Origin: Chelonoidis abingdonii | Taxonomy: Eukaryota > Chordata > Testudines > Testudinidae | Reading direction: 5' to 3' | Assembly: GCF_003597395.2 (NCBI RefSeq) | Contig: NC_133778.1 | Coordinates: 25,149,074 to 25,213,073 of the forward strand | Length of the DNA stretch: 64,000 nucleotides | Notes under the pieces: model-generated | What the model saw: the letters and a program-made list of their open reading frames with translations, nothing else | Database searches by the model: none | What the model was told of the DNA's origin: nothing | Made by a program: the position numbers and the translations under genes | Shown here: one piece after another, positions 24,772 to 36,505 of the stretch | Position numbering within the stretch: the first letter of the stretch is position 1 | Layout of the letters: each line of letters starts with the position of its first letter

Positions 24772-25102
24772 ACTATAAACCTCAGATGCATTGGCTTTGA
24801 TTTTGTAAACAGGAAAAGAAGAAATAATCCTAAGTGTTTTCTACAGATGTGTAGAGATGCTTAAATTATAAGTTCTCTTTATCCACACCTGATGCTGAGG
24901 GATCTGCCACAATAATAATAAATAAAATAATAAGAATACCTAGCTTTTATACAGCAATTCTAATTAATAGATCTCAAGGCATCTGGTGTGGATGAAGAGA
25001 ATTTATAATTTAAGCATCTCTACACATCTGTAGAAAACACTTAGGCTTATTTCTTCTTTTCCTGTTTACAAAATCAAAGCCAATGCATCTGAGGCTTATA
25101 GT
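24772..25102. repeat. Long inverted repeat, 118-bp arms, about 97% identical
   Basis: The left arm 24772-24889 is the reverse complement of 24985-25102 with four mismatches in 118 bp. A weaker extension of about 15 bp on the inner side ends in GATC. The spacer holds an AT-rich MIR fragment (about 24911-24978). A transcript in either direction would fold into a long hairpin. No target duplication flanks it, so it may be an inverted duplication rather than a transposon. Confidence 0.9.
24911..24978 (+). repeat. MIR SINE 5' fragment inside the hairpin loop
   Basis: The run of AATAATAATAAATAAAATAA followed by ATACCTAGCTTTTATACAGC and TAGATCTCAAGGCATC matches the start of MIR-type SINEs. It occupies the spacer of the inverted repeat, which suggests the inverted copy formed next to it. 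Confidence 0.5.
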
Positions 25103-25228
25103 TTCCTTTTACCAAGATGTAGCTTTTGCATGCAGTTGCACTCTACATGTCTTTGTTGGGGATGGTGGAGAGCACAGAGAGGGAGAATAGTGGCCATAGA
25201 AATTGTGGACCACATCAAAATAACTAGT

Positions 25229-25534
25229 CTAAGGGCTTATCTACATGGGGACATCCAGGAAATTTAATCCAAATTAACTAAAGATATAAATTTAAAGTGG
25301 ATTAGTAAAACCACATTAAACCCTTGTGTAAACACCCTCATTCAGAATTAAACTGGCCTTAACTCAGCTTGTCTTAATTCACTCCCAAGTGAATTAAACT
25401 AAACCAAATTAAAGCCATTTCAATTCTGCACCTACATAGTGATTTAATGTGGGTTTAACAAATCCACTTCAAATTGACAGCTTTAGTCAATTTGGATTAA
25501 TTTTTCTGAATGTCCTCATGTAGACTAGGCTTAA
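25229..25534. mobile_element. Palindromic MITE (GGGCTTATCTACAT ends)
   Basis: Nearly the whole element is an imperfect palindrome. The left end GGGCTTATCTACATGGGGAC pairs with the right end GTCCTCATGTAGACTAGGC. Internal blocks such as AATTTAATCCAAATTAACTAAAG pair with their counterparts near 25478-25505. This is an amniote non-autonomous DNA transposon type with TGTCTACAC-like termini; TA lies near each end, consistent with a TA target. It has no coding capacity. Confidence 0.75.
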
Positions 25535-27776
25535 GAAACAACCTCTATGCTGCTTTCCAAAGGTATCTGTGAGAAGGTATTAATCTTTCCATGTATTTCT
25601 TAAACCACTTGTTTAAAAGAATAGTGGTTATTAAATACACTTGGCACTTTAGGCCCCAGATTTGCATAGCCTTCATTTTGCATGGGGCTCTCATGCTGCC
25701 AATTGCATTTTACTAAGTGCCTAACAGAAGCCAGCAAGGGATTTCAGTCTTATATTCATTTACAGAAAATCTCTATCACCCTGGAGTGAGAACCTGGAGT
25801 ACAAGCTCCAGAATAATGACAAAAATGCACATTCAGCTACAACATCTAAAGGAGCCAATCTTTTTTTTCAAAGATGTAGCATAACTAATCTCCCATGCTC
25901 ATTAAATCGTATGATGTTCTTATTCACACTTCATGACTTACACAAACACTATATTTGCTGCCTAATTGAGAAAAATGTAAGAGAACTGGAGGATGAAGTC
26001 CCATATTTAGACCTAGGCTGCCTCATTGCAGATGGGCCCTTGATATTATTTTGCATAATCATCTCAACCATAACATGCTAGGCCTTACATTAGATTTAGC
26101 AGAAGAACTAGTTTACTGTGCCTTTATAGTAAACCACACAGACTGACATTAACACTTAATATGGTTTTTTTCCCCTTCTGGTATGGTATTTTGGAAATTA
26201 AGCTGAGTTCATGAAACCCATTTCATTTTGAAGGTATTTTATCCATCTAACTAGAATAATTTTTCCTTCAGTTGCACTTAACAGAAATCCAATTTAGCAA
26301 ACAAATGTAGCAACAAAATCTCTCATTCCAAATGATTTTACAGTTCTGTTGTTGCTCTGGTTTATTATTGTGTAATGTTTTCCTAATTTTGTTTGGTGTT
26401 TGCCTTTCTTTTTCTTTTCTTTTTTTAACGTTTCCAACAGTTGCTAGCAATGCACACGTGATTTTTGGATGTAAAGAGCTGGATTTTTCAAAGGAGCATT
26501 TACAGTATAAAATACCTGCCTAGACATATTCAATGATATTAAATGTGAACTCTGTGGTTAGAGAGCAGCGGCTCACATTATAAGTGGAATGCAGAAGTGC
26601 TTTGAGTCATCACCACACGATAAGAAAAATGTCGCTGTATTAAAAGAGCAGATTTCACACCCCCCCCCCCCCAATGTCACAGATTCAGGCTAATAGGCAT
26701 GCCCTTTTCATTCAGATTCATGGAGATATGGCCTCTCTCATTTACTTTGCTGATGTAGATCATCTTATATAATGTTACCTTTTCACTTACTCCAGTTAAA
26801 ACATGCAGGTATTGGTTTCTATTTGGAAGAAAGTGATCCCTCTGTTTCACATTTTTTCTGCTGTACTATCACTAAATCCGTTTGTTTTCCGTTTAAACCG
26901 ATTTTTACTGAAAAAATCCCAGGTTTTACAAAAAGCATTATTTGATTTTTACCCTATTTTATATCATTCAAATATATAAAAAAATTGTTTTTATTAGGAA
27001 ACTACAAGATATCGCATGATATATATGTGTATTACAATAATACATTAGTCTGTGTGTATGCAAAGCTCCTGTTGAAATAAGGCAATGTATTAATCTAGAA
27101 GATGCACACAATAAACAAAGAGGCACGCAGGCAAGCTCTGAAGTGCTCGTGCATCTGAATGTACTGATGAGTCTCACGCCCACCACATATAAATTTCAAC
27201 CTGTTAGGTGATAATAATTTAAAGATCTGACACACCAAAATGAGAAGAAAACAAAAATCTGTATCAGAATACAAGGAAGTGTTCAAAAGTTTACAAAAAA
27301 CAAAAAACAGGAGAAAAGGATAAAGTTGAGCATATGCCCTGCAAATGATGTGGTCCAATTATTAAATGTGAATATTTATAGATTAATAGTACTAAGTCTA
27401 CATCAGGTAAACTCTTTATTTGAATAAAAAGCTTTATTTGGGGATTAGAGAGATATTATTTTCTTCAACTCACAGGTGGCATTGTGTTTTGAGTTCTGTT
27501 TTAGTTCTGCAGCAAACCACATTGAATTCCATTAATCAAAGCATTGATCTACTGAATACTTTTTTCTCCTGTCCCCAATATTTACCCAGAGAAATTAATT
27601 TGTTTTCCACCAATTTCCACCTGTTTTTGTTGTAGTAATAAACACAGATAAATTCCCAAGGAAATTTAAATAAAATAAAAATAAAAAACAAAGGGTCCTA
27701 ACTACCTACACTGATGAGTGTTGTGAATTTTGAACCTGGCACAAAAGTCACTTGTAGTTTTCTGTATGATATAACA
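25535..27776. other. Unassigned AT-rich sequence
   Basis: No gene supported. A run of 13 C occurs at 26660-26672. Open frames at 26268-26523 and 26968-27358 lack domains. Confidence 0.35.
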
Positions 27777-28793
27777 CAAAGGGCAACAAGACAGATATAA
27801 ATCAGGAAAGGGGAACAATGGAAAGGATGTTTTTATACATATCAGCTAAACTTCCTATAGAGGGCAGAGATGAGTTTTTAGGAATGACACACGGGGATTA
27901 CTGAATATACAACAATAATCATAAATAATATAAAAAATAGATTTGGTTTTTAGGACATATTTCTTTCTACCTCTTCTGTGTTTTAATTTCTGGGGGAAGT
28001 TCACAGTTATAAAGATTTACATATTTGGAGAATGTTCCTTCCTTTGGACTTAGGATTTCTACCAATCCGCCCTCCTTTTACTATGTCAGCGTGATGGGGG
28101 CCAAGGTGCTGTTGCCCCAGGCTATCTGTGGAGGACTGCAAGAAACCTACGCTCCTGCCAGCCAATTAGGTCTCTCTCTAGGTCAGGACATAAGAAATTC
28201 CTGGATAAAGTGGTGGGGGTGGACAGACCGTCCCATTCTTAAGGGAAATGGGGAATTTTGCCTCCATTTCTGTTCTAATGTGAATTATCACATCCTCATA
28301 GGCTGCAGCTGAGTTATTGGTTGTTCAGGTTGGTTGTGTGAGCTTCATGAAGTACTTGCATTAGTCACTACATGTTTAGCTAACATGTTACAGTTTTCCT
28401 TCTGAGACTGTCAGTTACTGCACTGTGATCACTCTAGCCCTGTTTTTATGAGGATGGAGTGTTTGATGTGTTTAGCCTAAGCCAGTTGGCCAGACTTTGG
28501 GAGATCAAATGGACAATTTGGTCTAAAAACTGGTTGAGGGGCTAGAGCTCTCCTGACTATCAGCTAGAACAATGAAGAGCCTGTGATTGAGGAATCAGCT
28601 GCTGTCATCCCTTGCTGCAAGAACTATTCTTTATTTTCCTGAGTTGAATGATTATTGTTGTATATTCAGTAATCCCCATGTGTCATTCCTAAAAACTCAT
28701 CTCTGCCCTCTATAGGAAGTTTAGCTGATATGTATAAAAACATCCCTTCTATTGTTCCCCTTTCCTGATTTATATCTGTCTTGTTGCCCTTTG
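27777..28793. repeat. 1-kb inverted-repeat structure, 146-bp arms, about 98% identical
   Basis: Left arm 27777-27922 is the reverse complement of right arm 28648-28793 with three mismatches. The outer termini read CAAAGGGC and GCCCTTTG. The 725-bp spacer (27923-28647) is not AT-extreme and contains a 95-codon frame (28025-28312) without a recognised domain. The layout resembles a non-autonomous DNA transposon with long terminal inverted repeats, but I found no clear target duplication. Alternatives are an inverted duplication or arms kept alike by gene conversion. Confidence 0.85.
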
Positions 28794-30002
28794 ACCATGA
28801 GTTTCTTGGGAATGAGTCTGAACCTTTTCTGTTTCTCTGAATGCACCTAACAGATCATAGACATTATTCCAAATAACTACTAATAATGGCTTAAATTAAA
28901 GTTTGAGCATGATTCTTACAGCATTCTCCGCAACTGATGCTTGACTACCAGTTAGTGAAATTGTACAAGGAGTAAGGAAGGGCCCTGTGATATTTCTGGT
29001 TGTTACCTAGTAATCACCTATCAGTGTAAACAAAGTGTAACTTACAAAAGTGATGATCAAATTAGCACTGAAAAGTAAAATGGCAAATCTTGCAAACTCT
29101 GAAGCTATTATTGAACTTGTCATAATGGGAAAGGAAGTATAGAGGATATAAAAAATTGTAAAAAATATGGTGGTTGCTAAAAGATGGCTTTGTTTTTAAA
29201 CCAGTTCAGATTCTCTTGTTTTTCTTATCTGTAGGATCATTCTCTTTCTCCTCTGTCTTTGTTGTTCCTATTCAATACAGATATTTAAACTTACCTAATG
29301 CAGATGACTCAAGATCTTGGTAAATAAAGAGAGACATAGTCCGAGGGGCACTGTGAAGCCATGTCATTAGAGCTGGATTAATATTTTATTTTTTGATTTG
29401 GTGGCAGTTCCATAGAAAAAATAACTGGTGCAGGTCAAACCAAATCTGAAATGGGGTTTGAACCTGGGGCTCCTACATGCAGGGCTAAAGGTAATGGGGG
29501 TGAGCAAGAGGATTGGGGGGCAGCACCAGCTCCTCCTCTGGCTGTTTTGTGAAACACTGAAAAATGATCTGTGAAATTTGCACATAATTTTGGGTTGACT
29601 GAAAATAACCCAACTATTTGTTCAAAAAACATTTGTTCAGCTCTAGGTGCCACCTCAGAGCCTAGAAGGAATGTTGCATTTGCTGCACCCCTGGGAGTGG
29701 AGCCTGTTCTGCTCCATTGATCAGTGTTAACCATAGACCTGCCCCTTTGGGGAAATCAAGAGAGGAATCTGGACTGCAATTTTCCCTGGTCCTTACATAA
29801 GCTATAGGAAAAAGTGGTGAGGGAGGCAGGAGCTCCCAGACCTCCCCCCACATCCTGCAATCCCCCTGCAACTGTATGTCTATCTAAGTGACAGTTTTGC
29901 TGGGATTCCTGGGCAATCCTGACCATTATATACAAAAATCACTTTAAAAATAATCAGAGCACACAACATTAAACTATGTTTAGGTAGCATTAACTTCTTT
30001 AA
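28794..30002. other. Unassigned sequence
   Basis: No gene supported. Overlapping minus frames at 29367-29871 have no domains. TTGGGAATGAG at 28807 weakly mirrors ATTCCCAAGG near 27653 and could be a distant extension of the preceding inverted repeat. Confidence 0.35.
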
Positions 30003-30013
30003 AAGCTACAGCA

Positions 30014-30099
30014 CATCAAGAAGCTGCACCATGAGGGCAGGGGACTGGACTCGATGACCTCTCGAGGTCCCTTCCAGTCCTAGAGCCTATGAATCTATG
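30014..30099 (+). mobile_element. Short CR1 3' insertion with direct repeats
   Basis: An 86-bp piece containing GGGGACTGGACTCGATGACC, a TCCCTTCCAGTCCTAGA block and the CR1 short-repeat tail ATGAATCTATGA. It lies between two copies of AAGCTACAGCA (30003-30013 and 30100-30110), read as a target-site duplication. It is extremely 5'-truncated, which is common for CR1. Confidence 0.8.
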
Positions 30100-30110
30100 A
30101 AGCTACAGCA

Positions 30111-30565
30111 TAAGAGGAATGTAGAAACTGGGAAACCTGTGGTAGCAAACACCAAATAATGCCTATAAATAGCTGCGGGTAGACTTACAGGCACAGATTC
30201 ACTGAGGTTATGAAGCCAATGCAACTGGTCCAATTTTATACCACTAAAATGGAGAGAAGAATACAGCTACTTGTCTCTACATCACAAAGCAGTCTTGGCA
30301 ATTACACCTTTGACTTGGCATCTAATCTAATGCCATGTGGATTACAAACTGAAAATGAGCATGTTTTTCAAAGTTGTCCTGGCTTTCTTAATGCAGGTCA
30401 CTGTCTCATGGTCAATAAATGAATTTTGGCTAACACACTAGATCCATGAGCTCTGTGGCATTTGGAACAGTGTTTACCAAGGTGACTCTGGAAGCTGAGA
30501 AGCAATGAAACATGAATACACAGTCAGAAGGCATCATAATGTCACAGAATGTGATAATTTCTTTC
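30111..30565. other. Unassigned sequence
   Basis: A 70-codon frame (30210-30422) without a recognised domain. Nothing else seen. Confidence 0.3.
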
Positions 30566-31080
30566 TCTATAGCTCTGGAGTGACTGCACCTGGAATACAG
30601 TGTTCAGTTCTAAGCACCTCATTACCAAAAATATAGTGACATGTGGGATGACATTCAGCATGAACAACAAAAATGAGCCAGGAGCTAGAGGAAATTACTT
30701 GTACAGAAAGATTAAAAGAGCTAAATCCATATAGCTTGATTAAGAGATGACTAAAAGGTTATGAGGTCATGATAACACTCTATACATATTTGAAGAGTGC
30801 TAAGAAGGCCCAAGAGTTATTTAGGAGGTGGGTCATAATTTGGAGAATGGAATGAAGTTCAGCAGGGGCAAATTTTGGATGAATATTTTAAAAACATTTC
30901 TTGGCAGTGAGAACTAGTACAGGAGGTCGTGGAAAAAATCTCCCAATGGAAATGGTGGAAGTCACATCTTCTAAGATGACGGTACAGTGTGCAGACTCCC
31001 CGTGCAGGCGTAACAGCTGGTGGTGCAATGCCTCCTAGAGCTCTCCCTGGGGTGTGGCAACCCTGTATCTGTCTCACTAT
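30566..31080 (+). mobile_element. CR1 LINE, sense ORF2 3' end and UTR, degenerate
   Basis: The CR1 landmark ACCTGGAATACAGTGTTCAG is at 30590-30609, followed by the block around GGTTATGAGGTCATGATAAC (30757-30776), and then a UTR-like stretch. Frameshifts and stops are frequent, so the reading frame is dead. The right boundary is approximate. Confidence 0.6.
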
Positions 31081-31929
31081 AAGCCATTTTGTAAACTACA
31101 TGGTATGAATCAACATTTGTAGATAAAAATAATACCATGCATTTTGAGGGGCATCGAGGATGAATTTTTCATTATTTTTCATATAGTTGCATAGAATAAT
31201 ACATGTAACTAGAGATCACAAATCAATGACACAGAGTTTTGGACAGGGACTCTGTCAGAATTAATTGAAAAATGTTGGTATTTCTCACTGTCCTTGACAA
31301 ACATAATCAAGTCATCCACTTGGTCATCCTAAAGAAACTCATATGCCCCAGTGGCTCATTATTGACATTAGAAGGTGCAGTCAAGAGTATATTGCATGTT
31401 GCATCTACACAGAATCTGTGCTGTGCTGTGCAGGCAACCAGGGGGTTAGTTCCCATCCTTTTCAGGGAAACTGGTACCATGGTTACCTTTGTAATTTTAA
31501 CAAATTATAATCACTACAGCATTTCAGATACTTTACTGTGATATTCCACATTCCAGTATGGGATTGGACCCCACACCAGCAGAGATTCAAATTTAGCTGC
31601 AAATTGTAATTATCACAATTTAATGGTAACCATTGTAGCAGCATTAAAATTTGTTGCAACATATTAGTCAAATTCCTGTGGGCTAGCAAGGATTTTCTTT
31701 TAGCAGCGGTTGTTTCACACTGCCAGTCCTGCATTAGTCCAGCACCTGACCGTAGTTTTCTTTGTGTTGCACTTTGATCAGTTGAATCAGTACACTGTAG
31801 CTCATTAGCTAACAAGAATTAGACTTATGTTATACAGAATCTATATAAAGATAGCAGCTTTTGGAAGCAGTGAAGAATAAAATCTAATGATGGATCCCAA
31901 AAAAAGATCTACAAGTATCTTCAGAGTGT
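31081..31929. other. Unassigned sequence
   Basis: No gene supported; open frames of 89 (plus, 31272-31541) and 110 codons (minus, 31483-31815) have no recognised domain. Confidence 0.3.
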
Positions 31930-32720
31930 AATAGTTTCAAGTCTCCTCTGCCATTTTTCTAAAACCAAGTGTTCACCAATCAAGACTATGCTGACAACAC
32001 TGTCTTTCTTGTGGAAAAGTCAGAGAATTTCAGCTCTGCCATCTGAAGTCTCCAAGACATTGACCACACTATGGGGCTGAATGTCTCATAACAGAAAAAC
32101 AAAGTCTAGAACCTTAGAGCTGGGCCCCCAAAACCCCTGATAGAAGTGAAGTTGAGTATTGTGGAGAGCTTTGAAAAATTAATCTACCTGCAAGCCGAGT
32201 TCTAATAGTCACAGTAAACTAGACATTCTTTGATGAATAAGCCATGCCACCTTCTGTATGAAGCCCACATCTTGCGTATGGATGCCAACGTGGCAAAATT
32301 CAGGATCTATCTAACCTGTGTACTACCTGTATTGCTATATGGGTCAGAAACCTGGACCCTCTTACAGGCAGACTTGAAGTGGCTGGAAGCATTCTATATG
32401 CTTTATCAGGGCCAAATCCTGAGCATAAATCCTGGTTTGACTTTGTGCAAAATATCATATTCTTGCAGAGATCTGGCTTATCTTCAGTTGTTCATTATGT
32501 AAAAAAGCAGCATTGCATACTCTTCAGCTGTGTAGCCTGGATGGATAAAAACACCCCAACAGACTGTGCAGTCTAACTCTGATTAACCCATGAAGGGGTG
32601 TACATCCTAAGCCTGCCTGGGTCTACTTGTGCGAGCTACCCTAGAGATTTGTGCACTTGGAGGACTGAGCTAGATCTGGGGATTTCATTACACAATGCCT
32701 GGTGAAACACCATCAGCTGT
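31930..32720 (+). pseudogene. Degenerate non-LTR retrotransposon reverse transcriptase
   Basis: Translation gives YADNTVFL at 31987-32010, a decayed form of the YADD catalytic motif of reverse transcriptases. About 330 bp later comes VLPVLLYGSETWTL (32314-32355), a phrase that marks the region downstream of the RT domain in several non-LTR clades. A further stretch reading VAWMDKNTP (32530-32556) resembles the following RM-D-TP motif. Stops and frame changes occur between these blocks, and the second catalytic Asp is replaced by Asn, so it cannot be active. CR1 lacks the YGSETW motif, so this is a second LINE lineage; its clade is unresolved. The 90-codon frame at 32230-32502 is the best-preserved part. 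Confidence 0.8.
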
Positions 32721-33049
32721 GCAATGGTGCTCTGTAGACTATAGATGTTTGATGATGTTGATAATGCTTTTCTAAAACTAGCAGAGAAGCCCCTGAACAG
32801 AACAAGGATTTTGTAAAACTTACAGGTAGTGCTGCTTTACTATAAACAAATGAGAACAAGAAAAGTAACTGTTTGATATTATTAAGAGGGAACATCATGA
32901 TATGAGCCATTGTCCTAAAATTTTCAATTGAACAAGAATAGTATGAAGAATGAGAGAGGTGTGAAGAAAGATTAGTTTTTTAAAAAAGAAAGGAACCAAA
33001 GACAGTCTTTTTCATTCTTTGGTGTTTGCGCAAAGGACTGAGTTTGTTA
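32721..33049. other. Unassigned sequence
   Basis: No gene or recognised repeat; a 65-codon minus frame at 32713-32910 without domain. Confidence 0.3.
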
Positions 33050-33850
33050 TGCCCATACAAAGCACACTGGATCTTTTTCAGGGAAAAAGGCAATACACCA
33101 CATTTATTGAAAATACAACAGTTAGCATATCATTCAATTACACACACACACACACATACACACACACACAAGTCCTGCAGATGGTCTTTATAGTTACCAG
33201 TCTGTCGTAGCTTGAGTCAATCTAATGGCCAGTTAGATTGAGCACGAGTGAGGAACTGGGCTCTGTCGGTCATGATCTGCTCTTCTGAGGCTTTGCAGGA
33301 CTGAACCCAGAGTTTCATGGCAAAACACCCCATCTTTATAGTTGTAAATTCCCATTTGAGTCCATGCATTTTGCAATGTCATCCTGTAATCATTAGTCCT
33401 TAAGTGGTGTTAATTTTGGGGTTTTCTGCTGTTATCATTTGATGGTTATTGTCAGGCTTCCCATCGTTATCTCTTATTTGTTGTCTCACCTTTGAGGGTG
33501 ACTGCCTCACCTCTGAGGTCGTCAATGCTGCTAATATGTTTAGCATCGGATACAAAGGATGTTTTCTGATTATCTCCTGGTGTTTCCAAGTCTCTCACTT
33601 TTTCTTGACCATCTGGACATTTCTGATGGCTTTCACACTCATCCTTAACCATACATGCATCCTTTACTCACTCCAAACAATTTTACAGAGACTTACAGAC
33701 AGGACAAGATTTTGGAAAGGATGATATGGTTACTAAAGGGATTGCAAGAGAACCTTACACAACTTAGTTTGCAATGCATACAAGAAGCAAGGCCTTATAG
33801 GAAATACTGTAATGAAATCTTATCCTAAAACAAAAGGTGACCATAATCAG
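33050..33850 (-). mobile_element. LTR-like repeat, minus orientation, ends unresolved
   Basis: The stretch resembles an interspersed repeat I associate with turtle genomes. On the minus strand a polyadenylation signal (TTTATT on plus at 33103-33108) lies near the start of the plus-strand block, and a CA microsatellite follows. No target duplication was found. Open frames on both strands at 33449-33724 show no domain. Confidence 0.4.
33140..33171. repeat. CA microsatellite, one interruption
   Basis: About 16 CA units with a single ATA interruption near 33156-33158. Likely polymorphic in length. Confidence 0.95.
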
Positions 33851-36460
33851 CCATAAGGACTATTCTGTTCTATTCCTGCCTTGAAATCATAAAGGGTGGG
33901 TGGCAGGATGAAATCAAATAATAAATTAGTACATTTAATACATCCTACATTATTATAACCGCCAATCATCATAACTTCTAATATAAATATAAAATCCTAC
34001 TCCTACAAGTTGACCACACCAAATAGACAGGCCCAGAATTAGTAAAGACAAAATTCCCCTTAACCTCTCATAGCTCCGCCACATATATCCCTCAATGCTT
34101 TTCAGGGACATGCACTCCAGGGGTAAGGAGTTAGTTTGGCCTCTGTACACAGTCACAATTTTTGCATCTCTTTAGTAAGATAGTCAGCAGCAGTGCCAGT
34201 TTGAGCCACTCATGCCAGTGGTTCTGACACCATTCACTAGAAGCTGAATGGAGATGATCATGGAAACTCATTTGACAGAGGCACCTGAAGGGCTATCAGA
34301 TGATAAGTACTTTTGGTCACTACTAAGATGGGTTTAATTAAACCCAGTGATTTGGACCCCAGTCTCGCAAACATTTACACACATACTTAACTTTGAGCTT
34401 TCTAATCAATGGGCCTACTCATGTGTGTAAATTTAAGTTTGTTTGAAGGATCAGGACCTTGAAGGTAAAAAGCTTCATATTCTATCACTGAACTCCCTTA
34501 GCAAACTAACTTCCCGTATCTTTTAATGTAATTACACACATTTTTCTTCAGCATGAAGAAACATCTCTGTTTATTCCAGCTAAAATCCCCAATTCAATGG
34601 TAGATAAAGGATGTTTTCAAATTAAAATCTGACTTGTATAAGCACATAATAAAACAGTTGGTAAAATATAATAAAAATATATCTACTGAAGGAAGGTAGA
34701 ATTTGAAGCCCCTTTCATAAAACTATCATTTAATGTCTCTACATGGGGGAAGCCCCTAAGAGACTAAACTGCGTTCAGAGAAGAGAATAAACTATTATTA
34801 ACTGCCTTTACTTAAATAAAGAGAAGCCTACAATGGCTATGTTTCTTTTTTTCTATACATAAGTGCTGCCATGATTCACTTTCAGACCCCATTTCATGCC
34901 CCTATAAATGTGTTTTGATGTGACTGTAAGATTGTTGCTCTATCAGTCTGTAAATTGTATGTGTTCTTCATTTTTACAGATCAGTCACTTAAAATCTTTC
35001 TGCTGATGAACCTTGCTGAGAACGTGTCTCAGTTATCATTTCACAAGAGGCCTGCCATAACTGTTCTGAAACAGGCGCACATGGGAGTTTTCTTTTGTGT
35101 TCCTTTTAATTTTCAGTAATTGTAAAAATGTTTGCTGATTAATTCATTCCTTTGATGAATCTAGCACTAAGAAAATAATAACTTTTTTGAGGCTGCTTCA
35201 GCTAAAATTTGACCTGGCCATGATTTGTTGATTCAGAAAATCAACACACCGCACTCAAATTCCAACATTCTTTGGTTTTCATTCTTAAAATCACAACTAG
35301 TGGTGATGCACTTTGTCACATTTCACAGTACGAAACATCATTACATGACAACAGACTTCAAAGAGACAAAAATATATAGTTATAAAATGTATTGCTAGAT
35401 TCACTGTTGACACTTTATATTCAGCTGAAAAATAAGGAATTGCCACTTAAATTAGAATAAACAACTCTTCATTTGCCCACAATGCACTTTGAAATCCTAG
35501 ATTATGTGGCTTCCTCGGTTGTCTTGGTCAGTCAAAGTTGTTCCTATGGCATCAGAATAAATAATTTATTTCTTATATTAAAGCACAGATTTCCCTAAGC
35601 TACCTATCATGATAAATCAGCAAACATTTCAATACTTTTGAAGGGGAGACTGAAATATGGAATTATTGGAATATGTTTCAGATACTGTAATTTAAATTCA
35701 GAAAAATTACTAACAGAACCTATCTAGCAGATGATAGTTATTTTGCTGTGTTATATCTCAGTGCTGGCCTGGACTCATAGCCTGGTGATGGTGCAATGTA
35801 CTGCCAGCTAGGGCTCTGAATTGAATCAGCACAGGTTAAACCAGCAAGAACTGGGAGGTCTGTGGAGACATTCTGCTCAACCCCACTGGAAGGCAGAGAA
35901 AGCTCCTTGAATAAATGTTGAATGCTGCACTCTATTCCACTGAAGATTATGTGAGCTGAGCTAACAAAGGAAGAGTTAGCTCAAGAGTAGACAACGCTGT
36001 GGTGAAGAAATAGCCTAACAATGAGTTGCTGGACACAGCAGATGCCACTTCCTGTAGAAGTCAAAGCACTCACAAGGGGACCATGAATGATTCTCACCAG
36101 TGCTAGCCTTCTGTAAACCTGGAGGATGCCAATGTTGCGGATCCTCTACTCATCACTACCTATTGGAGACAGGTTCAGAAGGGAACATGCACAGAAGGAT
36201 TGCATCATGGAGGCCCATAATGGCAGACTTATATAAGCTATGCATGATAGGCATAGAGCCTGTCTGTCTCACAGAAAGGAAAGATACAGAGAGTATAACA
36301 TGTTTCATGAAGAAAATGTCTCCCCCAGTCCATAACCATTATTTTAGTAGGGAGGAGATAGGACTCACGTACACTGGTGAAGATTCAGTAGAAACCCCCT
36401 TTGAAACTTTGCTAGGTGTGTTCCTTGCTTTCTGAACCATAGGATGCCACTGAAGCAAAA
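33851..36460. other. Unassigned AT-rich sequence
   Basis: No gene supported. A weak copy of an old sauropsid hairpin-type repeat (phrase TTTACACACATACTTAACTT) lies near 34375-34450. A 111-codon plus frame at 36100-36435 has no recognised domain. Confidence 0.3.
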
Positions 36461-36505
36461 GTAATAATTAATTAGTACTTACATAGCATTTTACTATAGA
36501 CTACC
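36461..36505 (+). repeat. MIR SINE 5' fragment, weak
   Basis: AATAATTAATTAGTACTTAC then ATAGCATTTTACTATAGA resembles the start of MIR copies. Too short to be certain. Confidence 0.4.

Noticed and set aside
32230..32502. Treating the 90-codon frame as an intact gene
   Set aside because: It is only the tail of a broken non-LTR reverse transcriptase, with stops and frame changes on both sides.
33140..33171. CA tract as a Z-DNA regulatory element
   Set aside because: It is an ordinary short microsatellite inside a repeat; nothing in the sequence ties it to a promoter.
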